The translations under genes and the position numbers were made by a program. From NCBI RefSeq assembly GCF_017163755.1, contig NZ_JAFIWC010000012.1:82167-146166 (forward strand): a stretch of 64,000 nucleotides of DNA. The letters run 5' to 3'. The notes under the pieces are model-generated. The model saw only the letters and a program-made list of their open reading frames with translations, was not told where the DNA came from and did no database searches. Shown piece by piece: positions 61,092-64,000 of the stretch. This DNA comes from Xanthomonas sp. (GTDB lineage Bacteria > Pseudomonadota > Gammaproteobacteria > Xanthomonadales > Xanthomonadaceae). Within the stretch, counting starts at the first letter, position 1. Every line of letters starts with the position of its first letter.

Positions 61092-62018
61092 ATGGCCGAT
61101 CCGGCGCAGACTGTCGCCTTCCCGCTACCGGATCGACGCATGCGCCTGGGCCTGGCCGCCAACCGACTGCACCACCAGGGCAGGGATGCCGCGCTGTTCC
61201 GCTGGCTGCGCGCCAGCGAAGCCGGCGTCCGCGAGCTCGGGCTCGGCCTGCACGCGGTCGGCCGCACCCATGAAGCGCTGCTCCGTGCCGGCGTGCTCGC
61301 CGGCTACGCCGGCCTGAAGCGCTATCCGTTCGGGCGCGAAGGCGGCTTGATGAAACTGGTGGCCGAGGTGGTCGGCCTGGAAGGCGCCGAGCGGCGGCTG
61401 GACGGCGCGATCTATTTCATCGATCCGGTCGATCCGTCGTCGATCTTCCCCGAGGCGATCGCGCTCAAGCGGCAATGCGTGATCCACGGCAAGCCGTTCA
61501 TTTCCACCGTAGCCTCGGCGCGCGACTGGATCGAGATGGAACGCATCCATGCCGGCCTGGCGCCGGACCCCGGCGCCGACGACCTGCACGCGCTGGAACG
61601 GCAGACCCTGGCGCTGATCGCGCACGATGCGCTGAAGCCGCAGATGCTGGCCTTCGCGGCCGAGCACTTCGAGGTGCTGTCGCGCTTCGGCGAACGCGTG
61701 GCCACCGGCACCACCGGCCAGCGCCTCAACGAGATGGCATGGAGCCGCGGCTGGCCGCAGGACCAGCCGTGGGTGCATCGCTACCAGAGCGGCCCGATGG
61801 GCGGCGATGCGCAGATCGCCGACCGCGTGCTGGAACGCCGCTGCCAACGCGCGATCTTCTTCGAGGACCCGCACGTGGCGCGCCAGCACGAGGCCGACAT
61901 CCAATTGCTGGAACGCGCGGTAACCACGGTGACCGACATCGCCGTGTGCATCACCACGCCGGTCGTCGCCGCGCGCTGGGCGCAGGCGGCGGCGCGGCGG
62001 GCGGCGGCGCCGGGCTGA
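61092..62018 (+). CDS. Methylglyoxal-synthase-like protein with two domains
   Basis: 308 residues, twice the length of MgsA. The C-terminal half matches methylglyoxal synthase: ALIAHDALKPQML (family AHD), VATGTTGQRLNEM, SGPMGGDAQIADR with the catalytic Asp, and FFEDPHVARQHEADIQLL with the conserved His. The N-terminal half (LGLAANRLHHQGRDAALFRWL, DGAIYFIDPVDPSSIF) looks like a second MGS fold lacking the catalytic motifs. It may turn dihydroxyacetone phosphate into methylglyoxal, or be regulatory. Stands alone on the plus strand. Confidence 0.8.
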   Translation: MADPAQTVAFPLPDRRMRLGLAANRLHHQGRDAALFRWLRASEAGVRELGLGLHAVGRTHEALLRAGVLAGYAGLKRYPFGREGGLMKLVAEVVGLEGAERRLDGAIYFIDPVDPSSIFPEAIALKRQCVIHGKPFISTVASARDWIEMERIHAGLAPDPGADDLHALERQTLALIAHDALKPQMLAFAAEHFEVLSRFGERVATGTTGQRLNEMAWSRGWPQDQPWVHRYQSGPMGGDAQIADRVLERRCQRAIFFEDPHVARQHEADIQLLERAVTTVTDIAVCITTPVVAARWAQAAARRAAAPG

Positions 62019-62391
62019 GCGCTGGTCGCGCGGTGCCGCACGCTCATCGTGGCGTCGGAGGTCCGACGTCGTCGCAAGAGTAACTGCAGACGTGCCGGCC
62101 AGGGATTCTGCAACCGCCGCGCGGGCGGTACAGCGGCAACGTCTCCGCGGTAGACAGGTCCGATGCCCGCGGCCGGGCTCCTGCCGTCTCCCACGGAAGA
62201 CCAGCATTGCCGCGTTCGCGGCGCCGCCGGCCAATTGGCAGACGCGGCCGGCGGCGTGAGACGACAGCTTCGGCGGCAGGCATTCCGCCCTCCGCGCGCC
62301 GCCTGAATAGGTGAACTGCATCACAGTCACCACCGTGTCACGCGCGTCGCCAACACTGCCGCGCTTTCGCAGGTCCAGGGGGATCTAGTCC
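62019..62391. other. Intergenic region upstream of the PstS-like/OmpA gene
   Basis: 373 bases with no gene. Contains the CRP/Clp-type site listed separately at 62310. The rest (62019-62300) has GC-rich inverted segments (CCGCCGCGCGGGCGG near 62118) but no motif I can name with confidence. Confidence 0.4.
62310..62325 (+). promoter_or_regulatory. CRP/Clp-type binding site
   Basis: GGTGAACTGCATCACA fits TGTGA-N6-TCACA with one mismatch (first base). In Xanthomonas, Clp, a c-di-GMP-responsive CRP homologue, uses this consensus. It is 67 bases upstream of the ATG at 62392, a reasonable activator position. Confidence 0.5.
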
Positions 62392-63741
62392 ATGTTGCGT
62401 CCGATCGTACGTCTGCTGCTGGCAGGCGGTGTGCTGCTGTGTCTGTCGTCCCACGTCCAGGCGCAGGAGGCCGAACGCCTGCGCATCCACGGTTCCAACA
62501 GCTTCGGCAGCCGGCTGATGCCGGCGCTGGTGGAGTCCTGGCTGCACAGCATCGGCTACCAGCAGATCCGCCGCCGCGCGGTCGATGCGGCGACGATCGA
62601 GATCGCGGCCACGCGCGATGGCGCGCCGCTGGTGGTGGAGATCGGCAACCAGGGCTCCGCCGGCGGCATGGCCGACCTGATCGGCGGCGATGCCGAACTG
62701 GCGATGCTGACCCGTCCGCCCACCGCGCGCGAACGCGACGCGGCCTGGCAGCTGGGCGACCTGTCGTCGCCGGACCAGGCCTTCGTCGTGGCGCTGGATG
62801 GGGCGCAGCTGCTGGTCGCGGCCGACAACCCGGTGGCCTCGGTGAGCGTGGCGCAGCTGCGCGACATCCTGACCGGCAAGCTCCAGCGCTGGTCGCAGTT
62901 GGGCGGGCCCGACCTGCCGATCGAACTGCATCGCAATGGCGAGCGCAGCGGGCTGGGCGACTTCCTGCGCCAGCGCCTGGAACTGCCCGCCAAGGCCGCG
63001 GCGCCCGCGCAGACCGTGCATGCCGCGCTGAGCCAGGCGGCACAGGCGGTGGTCGGGCGGCCGGCGGCGCTGGCGGTGGTCGGCCTGACCACCCCGGTTC
63101 CGGCCGGCACGCGTGCCCTGGCCGTGGCCGAAGGCGGCGGCATCGCCGTGGCGCCCGACCTTGCGAGCATCCGCGGCGAGGACTATCCGCTGGTCCAGCG
63201 CTACAGCCTGTACGGCGGCCAGATGATGTCGGCGCTTGGGCGCAGCCTGGCGCTGTACGCGCTCGGCCCGCAGGCGCAGCAGGTGGTGCGGCGCGTGGGC
63301 CCGGTCGCGATGAATCTGTCGACGGATGCCGTGCTTGCGCGCAGCGGTTCGCAGGATGCCACCTATGCGCAGGCGACCGCCGGCGCGCAGCGCCTGTCGT
63401 CGACGCTGCGCTTCAACCTGAAATCGCTGAGCACGATGTTCGAGGGACGTTCGGCGCAGGATCTCGACCGCATCGTGGCGTACATGCAGCAACCGGCGAT
63501 GCGTGGCCGTGCCCTGGCAGTGGTCGGCTTCGCCAATCCCGACCCGGCCAACCGGCTCTATCCGACCATCGCCAGCAACGACCGCGCCGACGTGGTGGCC
63601 GCGTACCTGGCGCAGCGCGGCATCCTGGTGAAGCGCTCGCGCGGCCTGGGCGCGACCAGGGCGTTGGTCCTGGGCGATGGCGATGCGGCCAAGTCGCGCA
63701 ACGAACGCGTCGAACTGTGGCTGCTGGCCGCCGATCGCTGA
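62392..63741 (+). CDS. Periplasmic PstS-like protein fused to OmpA-type domain
   Basis: 449 residues. Signal MLRPIVRLLLAGGVLLCLSSHVQAQ; PBP-II/PstS-like domain from HGSNSFGSRLMPALVESWL through GDLSSPDQAFVVALDGAQLLVAADNPVASVSVAQLRDILTGKLQRWSQLGG; then an OmpA C-terminal peptidoglycan-binding domain RFNLKSLSTMFEGRSAQDLDRIVAYMQQ, AVVGFANPDPANRLYPTIASNDRADVVAAYLAQRGI, NERVELWLL. The mix would place a phosphate or small-anion binder on the cell wall. Followed by another exported protein gene 95 bases on. Confidence 0.86.
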   Translation: MLRPIVRLLLAGGVLLCLSSHVQAQEAERLRIHGSNSFGSRLMPALVESWLHSIGYQQIRRRAVDAATIEIAATRDGAPLVVEIGNQGSAGGMADLIGGDAELAMLTRPPTARERDAAWQLGDLSSPDQAFVVALDGAQLLVAADNPVASVSVAQLRDILTGKLQRWSQLGGPDLPIELHRNGERSGLGDFLRQRLELPAKAAAPAQTVHAALSQAAQAVVGRPAALAVVGLTTPVPAGTRALAVAEGGGIAVAPDLASIRGEDYPLVQRYSLYGGQMMSALGRSLALYALGPQAQQVVRRVGPVAMNLSTDAVLARSGSQDATYAQATAGAQRLSSTLRFNLKSLSTMFEGRSAQDLDRIVAYMQQPAMRGRALAVVGFANPDPANRLYPTIASNDRADVVAAYLAQRGILVKRSRGLGATRALVLGDGDAAKSRNERVELWLLAADR

Positions 63742-63836
63742 CCGATCCCGGAGCTGAACGGCGCCGGCGCATATTCACCTCCCGCACAACCGCCCGCGGG
63801 GAGGATGGGGTTTCTTCACGGTGCAGGAGCAACCCC

Positions 63837-64000
63837 ATGATCGATTCGAAGACATTGGCTCGCCCGCGGTATGCAGTGTTGCTGTCGTTGCCGCTGTGGG
63901 CAGGCGTGGCGTTTGCGCAGCAATCGCCGGCGCCGACGGTATCGGCGGGTGCGGCGGCGTCCTCGCCGTTGACGGAGTCGCAGGTGCGCGCGCAGTTGAG
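63837..64000 (+). CDS. Exported protein, 3' end outside the window
   Basis: 54 residues visible: MIDSKTLARPRYAVLLSLPL, a signal peptide ending AGVAFAQQ, then SPAPTVSAGAAASSPLTESQVRAQL. AGGAG lies 11 bases before the ATG. It is too short to assign. Its place right after the PstS-like/OmpA gene suggests an operon. Confidence 0.6.
   Translation, partial: MIDSKTLARPRYAVLLSLPLWAGVAFAQQSPAPTVSAGAAASSPLTESQVRAQL

Overview
The window is GC-rich chromosomal DNA from a gammaproteobacterium, most likely Xanthomonas or a very close relative in the Xanthomonadaceae/Lysobacteraceae. The evidence is codon bias toward G/C in third positions, short dispersed repeats of the type found throughout xanthomonad genomes (CCCTCTCCC...GGGAGAGGGG and TGTAGGAGCGGCTTCAGCCGCGAC), three tandem GH5 endoglucanases, and gene families typical of that group. 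I see no prophage, transposase, CRISPR array, rRNA or tRNA.

Layout. 1-1782: the 3' part of a large (alpha/alpha)6-barrel glycosidase-like protein. 1962-8298: a nitrogen-control block, all on the minus strand, glnA, glnK-amtB, ntrB-ntrC, with a textbook sigma-54 promoter and two NtrC boxes in front of glnA and one NtrC box abutting the ntrB start. 8517-9308: uppP, divergent from glnA, followed by a five-copy 145-bp tandem repeat. 9966-15052: a minus-strand run of PEBP protein, TPR/sulfotransferase-like protein, YheT-type hydrolase, lysophospholipid acyltransferase and hotdog thioesterase. 15288-19022: a tightly coupled operon parA, sixA, yceI and a phospholipase-D-like lipoprotein, divergent from a Ycf46-type AAA+ ATPase. 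20808-26333: AEC transporter, a secreted TPR-like protein and fused indolepyruvate:ferredoxin oxidoreductase.

26334-38230: an accessory stretch with a glycine-zipper protein, an AT-richer six-cysteine secreted protein, a frameshifted fatty-acid desaturase pseudogene, a DUF938 methyltransferase, an NYN-LOTUS protein, a divergent SDR/LysR pair, EcsC, thioredoxin, host-attachment protein, DUF4424, dienelactone hydrolase and a hemolysin-III protein. 38515-42470: an MrfA-like helicase and MrfB/YprB-like nuclease separated by three chained micro-ORFs that look like degenerate copies of the mrfA/mrfB junction. This is the most unusual structure I found. 42955-45264: a BlaI/BlaR1-type pair with two palindromic operators and no beta-lactamase beside it.

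45451-50141: an internally deleted metallo-beta-lactamase-fold gene, an SDR, a small zinc-ribbon protein, topoisomerase IB and two I78-like lipoproteins. 50337-56411: gltB-gltD (NADPH glutamate synthase), which with glnA completes the GS-GOGAT ammonium assimilation route. 57118-60976: three GH5 endoglucanase paralogues in tandem, probably acting on plant cell-wall glucan. 61092 to the end: a two-domain methylglyoxal-synthase-like protein, a PstS-like/OmpA fusion behind a CRP/Clp-type site, and the first 164 bases of another exported protein. Functions are assigned by recognising families and motifs by eye; no database search was run.
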